DNA of 11,657 bases, taken from NCBI GenBank assembly GCA_017610485.1, contig JAFCBY010000028.1, positions 1 through 11,657 of the forward strand. Reading direction: 5' to 3'. The notes under the pieces are model-generated. The model ran no database searches. It was not told the DNA's origin and saw only the letters and a program-made list of their open reading frames with translations. The DNA comes from Candidatus Falkowiibacteriota bacterium (GTDB lineage Archaea > Iainarchaeota > Iainarchaeia > Iainarchaeales > GCA-2688035). Shown here piece by piece: positions 7,189-11,657 of this stretch. A program made the position numbers and the translations under genes. Position 1 is the first letter of the stretch. Each line of letters begins with the position of its first letter.

Positions 7189-7395
7189 ATGAGTGTTTTT
7201 GAAAGCAAAGTGAGACAGGTAGGAAGCTCTTTTGGGCTGCTAATCCCAAAAGAGATTGTTGTTGAAGACAAACTGAAGAAAGACGAAAGCATAAAAGTGG
7301 CAATAATCAAAAAGGACCATTCACTGATCAAAAAGGCCTTTGGCTCGGTCAAGACAAGACCTTTTGAAAGGGAACACAAAGACAAGGTGATTTGA
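7189..7395 (+). CDS. AbrB/SpoVT/MazE-family DNA-binding protein
   Basis: 68 residues. A small swapped-hairpin DNA-binding protein. The N terminus (S-K-V-R-Q-V-G-S-S-F-G-L-L-I-P-K-E-I, about residues 6-23) is the classic AbrB/MazE fold signature, followed by L-K-K-D-E-S-I-K-V at about 30-38. The C-terminal tail (about 43-68) is short and basic, as in archaeal stand-alone members. Such proteins act as transcription regulators or as antitoxins. No toxin gene (PIN, RelE or MazF type) follows, so it looks like an orphan regulator. It lies between the pilus operon and the lectin-fold pilin, making these its plausible local targets; a perfect palindrome in its own promoter supports autoregulation. 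The start is the ATG just after GTGGTTTT, an arrangement also seen at 9639. Confidence 0.8.
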   Translation: MSVFESKVRQVGSSFGLLIPKEIVVEDKLKKDESIKVAIIKKDHSLIKKAFGSVKTRPFEREHKDKVI

Positions 7396-7396
7396 A

Positions 7397-7416
7397 TTCC
7401 TGAAGCACTTCAGGGA
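7397..7416. repeat. Hairpin after the AbrB-type gene
   Basis: CCTGAAG (7399-7405) and CTTCAGG (7408-7414) form a perfect 7-bp stem, extended to 9 bp by a G-U and an A-T pair, with only 2 nt between the arms. It begins right after the stop codon at 7395. The following sequence is purine-rich, not T-rich, so it is a poor classical terminator; it may protect the mRNA end or be a protein-binding palindrome upstream of the pilin promoter. Confidence 0.5.
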
Positions 7417-7446
7417 AGAAAAACAGAAACGCTGCAAAAAAAAAAG

Positions 7447-7454
7447 ATTAAATA
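7447..7454 (+). promoter_or_regulatory. TATA box of the pilin-lectin gene
   Basis: ATTAAATA, preceded by an A10 tract (7436-7445), is centred about 31 nt before the ATG at 7482. This predicts transcription to begin near 7477, downstream of the in-frame TTG at 7467. It argues that ATG 7482 is the true start and that the message is leaderless or nearly so. Confidence 0.55.
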
Positions 7455-7481
7455 GAACAAAGCACTTTGAATAATAAGAAA

Positions 7482-8729
7482 ATGAATCAAAAAGCGCAAT
7501 CCAGCCTAGAGTATTTGATGACCTATGGCTGGGCACTGGTGCTGATCGCAACAGTTGTATCTGTGCTTGTCTTCATTATAAGCAGCCCTGCATCAGGAGT
7601 AACTTTTTCCTCCAGCGACCCAACAAAAATCATGGTCAAAGCAGGGGCAATACAGGGAACAAACGCAGTAGCGCAGCTAACAAACATAACAGGCGGAAGA
7701 ATGGCAGTAACAGTCATTGCAGCAGCCGGCACAAGCTACACACTACCATGCACAATAAACAAAGAGGCAAGCAACATTGACATTCCCGCAGGCTCGGTTA
7801 TGGAACTAAACTGCCCCCTCTCAGGAGAAGACCCAACAGGCGCAGTCACAATAAGCTACACAGACTTTGCCGGACTGGAAAGGGATGTGGTCATAAGGAT
7901 TGCTAGCGGGATAGCGGGAGAAACCGGTGGGCAAACAGCACTTATGGAGCCATACTGTATTGACCAGTACGAGGCAAGCCGTTCAGACGCAACCTACTGT
8001 GACAACAGCACGACTTGGAGTGGCGGGTGCAGCGCCAGCTACGGCAGCTCAAACGTTGCGGCCTCTGTTGCAGGCAGAATACCCTGGGTGATGACTGTGC
8101 AATCAACAGCAGCAAACGCATGCGCAGCAGCAGGGAAGCGGCTTTGCTCCAGCTCTGAATGGCTGGCGGCAGCAAACCTAAACGGACAAGTATACAATCT
8201 GGATAACACCACAACGGCGAACACATGCGTCGTAGATTCCACGCTCTACTGCTCAAACCATTCTTTTGGTAGCGGGGAGGCATGCAACACAGGCAGCAAC
8301 TCAAACTGCAAGTCAGACGCAGGAGTCTACGACATGATTGGAAACGTTTGGGAATGGACTTCAGACTCGCTTGACGTGAACAGCGACTCGCTTGACAATG
8401 CCTGGAACTACCCAAACGACGAGGTTTCACCAAGACTGTGGGGTAACACAACGCCAAGCTTGCACTATGGAAACGACGGTGTCTACACAGGGGCCACAAA
8501 AACAAACCGGATTGTGGGCCGCGGTGGAAACTGGTATAGTGGAAGCAGCGCAGGTGTGTTTTCCACCTACTTGTTACAGGGAACGACTGGACTTTTCCAA
8601 CAGGGCTTCCGCTGCTGCGACGAGCCAACAGAAGGAAACGAATGCGGTTCAGGAATGGTTTTGATAACGCCTACCGCCCAAACAATGGCCTTTCTTGAAG
8701 ACGTGAATTTTCTTGTTTCACTTGACTGA
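7482..8729 (+). CDS. Class III-signal prepilin fused to an FGE-sulfatase/C-type-lectin-fold domain
   Basis: 415 residues from ATG 7482. Residues 1-12 form a class III archaeal signal (Q-S-S-L-E-Y-L), cleaved between Ala5 and Gln6 by an EppA-type peptidase, followed by the hydrophobic pilin helix (about 15-33). Residues 35-150 are a beta-rich linker domain. From residue 155 an FGE-sulfatase/SUMF1 (C-type-lectin-like) domain follows: C-I-D-Q-Y-E-A-S, G-K-R-L-C-S-S-S-E-W at 218-227, Y-D-M-I-G-N-V-W-E-W ending at 292, R-G-G-N-W at 347-351 and G-F-R-C-C at 375-379. The catalytic cysteine pair of true formylglycine-generating enzymes is missing between R-G-G-N-W and G-F-R-C, so it is more likely a binding (adhesin) domain. 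Fourteen cysteines suggest an exported, disulfide-bonded protein. The neighbouring pilus ATPase and platform genes would assemble it, probably as a tip or minor subunit. Confidence 0.85.
   Translation: MNQKAQSSLEYLMTYGWALVLIATVVSVLVFIISSPASGVTFSSSDPTKIMVKAGAIQGTNAVAQLTNITGGRMAVTVIAAAGTSYTLPCTINKEASNIDIPAGSVMELNCPLSGEDPTGAVTISYTDFAGLERDVVIRIASGIAGETGGQTALMEPYCIDQYEASRSDATYCDNSTTWSGGCSASYGSSNVAASVAGRIPWVMTVQSTAANACAAAGKRLCSSSEWLAAANLNGQVYNLDNTTTANTCVVDSTLYCSNHSFGSGEACNTGSNSNCKSDAGVYDMIGNVWEWTSDSLDVNSDSLDNAWNYPNDEVSPRLWGNTTPSLHYGNDGVYTGATKTNRIVGRGGNWYSGSSAGVFSTYLLQGTTGLFQQGFRCCDEPTEGNECGSGMVLITPTAQTMAFLEDVNFLVSLD
8520..8618 (+). other. Candidate hypervariable (DGR-type) variable region of the lectin domain
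   Basis: The stretch runs from R-G-G-N-W to G-F-R-C-C near the C terminus of the pilin-lectin. It has the conserved frame of C-type-lectin-fold targets of diversity-generating retroelements: R-G-G-N-W, then x-x-G-x-x-A-G-V-F, then G-F-R-C. Sites that, from memory, are usually Asn (AAY codons) in template versions are here Tyr, Ser, Ser, Tyr, Leu and Phe, encoded by TAT, AGT, AGC, TAC, CTT and TTC, all reachable from AAY by changing adenines. No template repeat or reverse transcriptase is in the window, so this is a hypothesis from pattern only. Confidence 0.4.
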
Positions 8730-8768
8730 AGCAATTTGACGGCAGGCAAAATTAGAAAACAGGAACCA

Positions 8769-8776
8769 TTATTAAG
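8769..8776 (+). promoter_or_regulatory. Possible TATA box of the PAC2 gene
   Basis: TTATTAAG is centred about 28-29 nt before the ATG at 8801, with no Shine-Dalgarno sequence in between; a leaderless start is plausible. The C/T-rich stretch that follows (T5 at 8780-8784) may also terminate the pilin transcript. Confidence 0.4.
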
Positions 8777-8800
8777 CCCTTTTTCCTTATTAATAGTATT

Positions 8801-9556
8801 ATGCCTGAGAAGAGTGTTGTAAGGTTTGTTGAGAAAACACCCATTAACGTGGCAGGTTACACCCTGATAGAGGGCTTTCCTGGAATGGGCCTTGTTGGAA
8901 CAATTGCAGTCAAGTACCTCACCGAGAAGCTGAAATGCAAGGAAACAGGCTTTATTGAATCAGACTTTTTCGTGCCAATAATAAGGGTTCACAATGGCTT
9001 GCCAGTCCACCCAAGCAGGGTTTACGTCAGCAGCAAGCACAAGCTGGTAATGATTGTGTCAGAGCAGATTGTGCCCCAAATGTTCACAGGCAAGCTCAGC
9101 AACGCGATTGCAGACTGGATCCAAAAGAAGAAAATCAAGCGGGTTATTTCACTCAGCGGGATTAGGGCTTTGCCCCACAAGGAAGGCAAGCAAACAGTTT
9201 ACGGAATTGCGTCAGACGAGGCCAGCAAGAAGACGCTTGGCCAGTACAATATCGAGGTCATCAAAGAGGGAATCACAAGCGGGATAACGGCCTTGATGAT
9301 GCTCGAATTCAAGGACCGTTCGCTTGAGGCATTCAGCCTTTTGGGCAACGTGCAGATTGCCGCAGACTACAAGGCAAGCGCTTCCCTCATTGAGAAACTG
9401 AACGAAATGTTCACCTTTGACATTGACACCGCCCCCCTGAAAAAAGAGGCAAAGGCCACAGAAAAGGCCCTTTTGGAGCACCTGAAGCAGCTCAAGCAGG
9501 CAAGCGGCCAAGCCAAAAAGATGGAACCAGCCGGCATGACCCCGATGTACACATAA
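8801..9556 (+). CDS. PAC2-family protein (proteasome assembly chaperone/activator homologue, PbaA/PbaB type)
   Basis: 251 residues. Archaeal PAC2 (COG1938) proteins resemble eukaryotic proteasome-assembly chaperones; archaeal PbaB binds the 20S proteasome through a C-terminal HbYX motif. Seen here: the N-terminal G-F-P-G-M-G-L-V-G signature at 25-33, an alternating alpha/beta body to about residue 205 (including S-L-S-G-I-R-A and E-G-I-T-S-G-I-T), a charged helical segment at about 207-240, and the C-terminal tripeptide Met-Tyr-Thr, which fits hydrophobic-Tyr-any. The protein is cytoplasmic, with no signal or membrane helix. It has its own promoter and no proteasome gene is adjacent, so the context adds little. 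Family call is secure; the proteasome role is inferred from homologues and the tail. Confidence 0.88.
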   Translation: MPEKSVVRFVEKTPINVAGYTLIEGFPGMGLVGTIAVKYLTEKLKCKETGFIESDFFVPIIRVHNGLPVHPSRVYVSSKHKLVMIVSEQIVPQMFTGKLSNAIADWIQKKKIKRVISLSGIRALPHKEGKQTVYGIASDEASKKTLGQYNIEVIKEGITSGITALMMLEFKDRSLEAFSLLGNVQIAADYKASASLIEKLNEMFTFDIDTAPLKKEAKATEKALLEHLKQLKQASGQAKKMEPAGMTPMYT

Positions 9557-9579
9557 AAAGAATGACTAATTACAGTAGG

Positions 9580-9595
9580 GGAAAAGGCTTAAAAA
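9580..9595 (+). promoter_or_regulatory. BRE/TATA promoter of the two basic-protein genes
   Basis: GGAAAAGG followed by CTTAAAAA matches the promoter of the pilus operon at 3979-3993. It predicts transcription from about 9617, giving a leader of about 22 nt before the GTG at 9639. A second AT-rich element (aattaat near 9610) lies closer to the start and could give a leaderless mRNA. Confidence 0.6.
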
Positions 9596-9638
9596 GCTGG
9601 AAGGACACAAATTAATCAGATTCCCGGAAAGTGGTTTT

Positions 9639-9998
9639 GTGAAGACAAGAAATGCCAGACTCGCCAAAAAGAGACGAGTGGCAGGAACAAAGATAATACC
9701 ATCAACCGGACAAAGCACGGTGACAGTGAATGGAAAACGACTCAAATTTGGGCAGGTCTCCACTGGAACCGGTTTGACAAGAGGAGGGAAAAGAATGCCA
9801 GGACCAAAAGCAAAAAAGAAGGTAGCCAAGAAGAAGGTAAAGACGAAGAGAAAGAAGATGGCTCCACTGATTGGTGTAGCACCAGGCCAGAAAGGCAGGT
9901 TCAGAATTGGAAGCAGTGATTTGGAAATCACCAGAAGTGCGGATACAGTTACACTGGGAAGAATGCCAAAAGTGCAAAGATTTAGAAAGAAAAAATAA
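9639..9998 (+). CDS. Small, highly basic protein of unknown function, module copy A
   Basis: 119 residues, extremely rich in Lys and Arg, with no signal peptide or membrane helix. A moderately structured N-terminal part (about 1-52) is followed by a lysine-rich linker (about 54-74) and a compact module at 76-106 beginning P-L-I-G-V-A-P-G-Q-K-G-R, then a basic tail. The module recurs at the N terminus of the protein encoded at 10032 (18 of 31 positions identical by my alignment). High charge suggests nucleic-acid or ribosome binding, but I recognise no family. The GTG start is preceded by GTGGTTTT, exactly as before the ATG at 7189. The gene lies 33 nt before the next one on the same strand, so the two are probably co-transcribed. 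Confidence 0.7.
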   Translation: MKTRNARLAKKRRVAGTKIIPSTGQSTVTVNGKRLKFGQVSTGTGLTRGGKRMPGPKAKKKVAKKKVKTKRKKMAPLIGVAPGQKGRFRIGSSDLEITRSADTVTLGRMPKVQRFRKKK

Positions 9999-10015
9999 AT
10001 CCCCAGAAAGCAAAC

Positions 10016-10020
10016 GGGAG
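10016..10020 (+). promoter_or_regulatory. Ribosome binding site GGGAG deciding the start of the second basic protein
   Basis: GGGAG ends 11 nt before ATG 10032 but only 2 nt before an in-frame GTG at 10023. The spacing favours ATG 10032 over the longer form. Confidence 0.5.
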
Positions 10021-10031
10021 CAGTGCGAGAA

Positions 10032-10778
10032 ATGGCCAAGAGATTTAGGAGAAAACATCCACTCATTGGAACAGCCCCAGGGCAAAAAGGCAGGCTTTTG
10101 ATAGGGGCAAGTGAACTAGTGGTAGACAGAGAACCCGATATAGTTACCATCCATGACCAGGAGGGAGGAAGGCACACCCGCACCATGGATGGAAGGGAAC
10201 AGCACATTCACATAAACGCAGGCCCAAGACCAGAGCCATCGCAGCCGAGGAGCTTCTACAACTTAGAGGAACTGCAGCATAATTTGAATGAAAGGATGAA
10301 GAATATCAACAGGCTGTACCCAATCGGCATGGGCGCTCCGCCAGACCCTAAACTTGACTCCAGGTGGTGGGGACCGGAAGGCATAGTAGGAAACCTTGCA
10401 AGGCCACAAGGCATTATCAAAAATGAGTGGCGCGGCATTCACCCCCTCCGAACCATTGGACGGTTTCTTTCAAGAAAGGTTGGAAGGGGCGCCCTCAGAA
10501 GGGACAGGCGGGAACAAGCAAAAGCCAGGCCAGCCAGGCAAATGTTTGCGGGCCCTGCAGCACAGCTTAAAGCCCAGTACAGCCTGGAAATGAACCAGAC
10601 CCTTCAAGAGCTTGCAACAGCAGTGCAGCAGGGAAGGATTAACTGGGAGAACAGGAATTTCCAGTTCAGCCAGTACAAACTGAAATTGAAACAAATCGAG
10701 GACCGGTTTTTAAATGCAAGGCGGAAAATGATGGAAAAAGATTATATGGACGCAAAATCTGGAGCTATAGCAACTTAA
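10032..10778 (+). CDS. Basic protein of unknown function with module copy B and C-terminal coiled coil
   Basis: 248 residues from ATG 10032 (an in-frame GTG at 10023 would add three). Residues 10-40 repeat the module of the upstream protein (P-L-I-G-T-A-P-G-Q-K-G-R). Next comes a His-containing segment with an H-I-H-I-N stretch, a Pro/Gly/Trp-rich middle (about 95-135), a strongly basic patch (about 148-170, R-R-D-R-R-E-Q) and a long charged helical C terminus (about 178-240) that looks like a coiled coil. There is no signal peptide or membrane helix, so it is probably cytoplasmic. I recognise no known family; the shared module and the adjacency indicate the two genes work together. The 3' end overlaps the convergent riboflavin kinase gene by 14 bp. 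Confidence 0.75.
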   Translation: MAKRFRRKHPLIGTAPGQKGRLLIGASELVVDREPDIVTIHDQEGGRHTRTMDGREQHIHINAGPRPEPSQPRSFYNLEELQHNLNERMKNINRLYPIGMGAPPDPKLDSRWWGPEGIVGNLARPQGIIKNEWRGIHPLRTIGRFLSRKVGRGALRRDRREQAKARPARQMFAGPAAQLKAQYSLEMNQTLQELATAVQQGRINWENRNFQFSQYKLKLKQIEDRFLNARRKMMEKDYMDAKSGAIAT

Positions 10779-11475
10779 TCTCTGCTTTGCTGCCCTCCTT
10801 TAGCTTGAATTTCTTTCTAAGGTTTGAGGCGGCAACTACTTCAATCTCGTTGCTTGGGTGGGCTGTTCTTTCCGGGACGATGATTGCCGCTTTTTCCCAG
10901 CCGGATGCCGAAGGCATGCGGCGCTTTTTTGATGAAACTTTTCCCAAAAGTTTCTTGCCCTGGAACAGGACTGGGAACACATCTATCTTTCCAAAGCTGC
11001 GCTCCTCTGTCTTAAAGCCCTCAACTTCGAGGGAGGCCTGGCCTGAAAGGAATGCCTTGAGTTCTAACTCGCTTACCACCAGGTTGAGGGTTCCGAAGAA
11101 GGGCTTGAATCCAAGAAGCTTTCTGAACTGTTTGAGGTAGTGTGGCCTGCTGACATAGTACTTGCCCTCTCCAAGACCAATTTTAATCCGGCCCTGCAAC
11201 TCCTTTTTTGTCTTGCTGTGGAAAAGCCGGTGCAGGGTGAGGTGCTGGTACTTTAGGGACTCGATGCCTTGCCCTGTTAGGGAAACAGTGCAGCCGCTTG
11301 GGGAGGCAACAAGGTTTATCAGACCCTGATTTTTGAGGGAGCGGAGCTTTCTTGAAACAGTCTGCTGGCTTATGCCAAGATTGGACGCAATCTTGGATGT
11401 TGAGGTTCTAGCCTTTCCATGAAGGCCTGACTTCGAGGCAAGAAACAAAAGAAGCTGCTGGTCCTGTTTTTGCAA
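10765..11475 (-). CDS. ribK: Archaeal CTP-dependent riboflavin kinase with N-terminal HTH (RbkR-type regulator)
   Basis: 236 residues. Converts riboflavin to FMN using CTP. The fused DNA-binding domain makes it resemble RbkR, the bifunctional archaeal regulator of riboflavin genes. Residues about 5-60 form a winged helix-turn-helix (I-A-S-N-L-G-I-S-Q-Q-T-V-S-R-K-L at 29-44). Residues 95-236 are the RibK domain: G-R-I-K-I-G-L-G-E-G-K-Y-Y at 95-107, L-G-F-K-P-F-F-G-T-L-N-L at 121-132, and the closing I-E-V-V-A...L-R...E-G-S pattern. The start is TTG 11475: AGGTGA lies 6 nt upstream, and the TGA in that site is an in-frame stop, so no longer form is possible. The gene converges on and overlaps the basic-protein gene by 14 bp. 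The partial membrane-protein gene upstream on the same strand could be regulated by it, but that is only a guess. Confidence 0.9.
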   Translation of the reverse strand: MQKQDQQLLLFLASKSGLHGKARTSTSKIASNLGISQQTVSRKLRSLKNQGLINLVASPSGCTVSLTGQGIESLKYQHLTLHRLFHSKTKKELQGRIKIGLGEGKYYVSRPHYLKQFRKLLGFKPFFGTLNLVVSELELKAFLSGQASLEVEGFKTEERSFGKIDVFPVLFQGKKLLGKVSSKKRRMPSASGWEKAAIIVPERTAHPSNEIEVVAASNLRKKFKLKEGSKAEIKLL

Positions 11476-11481
11476 GTTGGT

Positions 11482-11487
11482 TCACCT
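11482..11487 (-). promoter_or_regulatory. Shine-Dalgarno site AGGTGA of the riboflavin kinase gene
   Basis: On the minus strand AGGTGA is followed by 6 nt and then the TTG start. This decides the unusual TTG start, since the TGA within the site is in frame and blocks extension upstream. Confidence 0.7.
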
Positions 11488-11523
11488 ATTATGCTTTGCG
11501 GCGTCTATGCCGAATCTATTGCC

Positions 11524-11552
11524 GCCTTTTTTTGCCTTTTTTTGCCTTTTTT
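11524..11552. repeat. Three tandem copies of a 10-bp GCC-T7 unit
   Basis: GCCTTTTTTT occurs at 11524-11533 and 11534-11543, followed by a copy one T shorter at 11544-11552. On the plus strand these are T-tracts; on the minus strand they are A-tracts upstream of the riboflavin kinase gene. A10-spaced tracts are in phase with the helix, so bending is possible; replication slippage also explains them. Confidence 0.7.
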
Positions 11553-11554
11553 GC

Positions 11555-11584
11555 AAACTTTTTGCGCGTGAGCGGAAAAAGTTT
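11555..11584. repeat. Perfect 9-bp inverted repeat between the two minus-strand genes
   Basis: AAACTTTTT (11555-11563) pairs with AAAAAGTTT (11576-11584) across a GC-rich 12-nt loop. It starts 2 nt beyond the stop codon of the partial minus-strand gene, so it could be its terminator or mRNA 3' end. Confidence 0.5.
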
Positions 11585-11586
11585 TT

Positions 11587-11657
11587 TTATTTGCTGAACT
11601 TTTTTTCAATCTTTGCCCTGGAAACTGTTATGACCGCCATCAGGGCGAAGATGAACA
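11587..11657 (-). CDS. 3' end of a probable membrane-protein gene (partial)
   Basis: Read on the minus strand from the window edge, an open frame of 22 codons (F-I-F-A-L-M-A-V-I-T-V followed by S-R-A-K-I-E-K-K-F-S-K) ends with TAA at 11589-11587. A hydrophobic helix followed by a short lysine-rich tail is the typical C terminus of a membrane protein with its end in the cytoplasm. Its 5' part lies outside the window, so no function can be given. It is on the same strand as, and about 110 nt upstream of, the riboflavin kinase gene. Confidence 0.45.
   Translation of the reverse strand, partial: FIFALMAVITVSRAKIEKKFSK

Noticed and set aside
7189..7395. Antitoxin of a toxin-antitoxin pair
   Set aside because: The AbrB/MazE fold allows it, but no toxin-like frame lies on either side: the following gene is a pilin and the preceding one a platform protein.
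7467..7481. In-frame TTG start five codons before the pilin ATG
   Set aside because: It lies only about 16 nt from the TATA centre, so it would be upstream of the expected transcript start; ATG 7482 also gives a normal class III signal length.
10023..10031. GTG start three codons before ATG 10032
   Set aside because: The only ribosome-binding-like site, GGGAG at 10016-10020, is 2 nt away from GTG but 11 nt from the ATG.
9566..10207. Long open frame on the minus strand (213 codons) opposite the basic-protein genes
   Set aside because: It is the antisense of lysine-rich coding sequence, giving an artificial Phe/Leu-rich translation; no promoter, and it spans two better-supported genes with a shared module.
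11498..11525. GCGGC...GCCGC stem upstream of the riboflavin kinase gene as a flavin riboswitch
   Set aside because: Five base pairs with an 18-nt loop and none of the conserved FMN-riboswitch helices; archaeal flavin control of this kind is by protein.
11524..11552. CRISPR-like repeat array
   Set aside because: The units are 10 bp, adjacent and T-rich with no spacers.
1..11657. tRNA, rRNA, insertion sequence, integrase or attachment sites
   Set aside because: No cloverleaf-like segment, transposase or integrase motif, or flanking direct repeats could be recognised on either strand.

Overview
The window is archaeal. Its promoters are TATA/BRE-like elements, often so close to the start codon that the mRNA would be leaderless. 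Where Shine-Dalgarno sites occur they are of the GGTGA/GGAGG kind. The gene content also fits archaea: a class III (EppA-type) pilin, a PAC2-family proteasome-assembly factor ending in an HbYX tripeptide, and a CTP-dependent riboflavin kinase fused to a DNA-binding domain. Compact packing and a giant Asn/Thr/Asp-rich surface protein suggest a small-genome archaeon, possibly DPANN, but no marker here fixes the lineage.

Layout. Positions 84-3824 encode a 1246-residue secreted, C-terminally anchored surface protein with many glycosylation sequons. It is followed by a T-rich terminator and two hairpins. Positions 4017-7140 are a tight three-gene operon with 4-nt overlaps: a secretion/pilus ATPase and two T2SSF (TadB/TadC-type) membrane platform proteins. 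Positions 7189-7395 encode a small orphan AbrB-type regulator with a perfect palindrome in its own promoter. Positions 7482-8729 encode a class III prepilin whose body carries an FGE-sulfatase/C-type-lectin-like domain. Positions 8801-9556 encode the PAC2 protein. Positions 9639-9998 and 10032-10778 are two basic proteins of unknown function that share a duplicated 31-residue module. On the minus strand, 10765-11475 is the HTH plus riboflavin kinase gene (RbkR type), and the extreme right edge holds the 3' end of a probable membrane protein.

How it fits together. The ATPase and two platform proteins would assemble a type IV-like (Epd/Tad-related) filament, and the lectin-fold pilin is a plausible adhesive subunit for it, possibly under local AbrB control. 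The giant surface protein is a candidate cell-envelope or adhesion partner. No prepilin peptidase or ordinary small major pilin is present.

The most interesting signal is the C-terminal part of the pilin. It resembles the variable region of diversity-generating retroelement targets and lacks the catalytic cysteines of true formylglycine-generating enzymes, so it may be a hypervariable pilus adhesin. The reverse transcriptase and template repeat that would prove this are not in the window.
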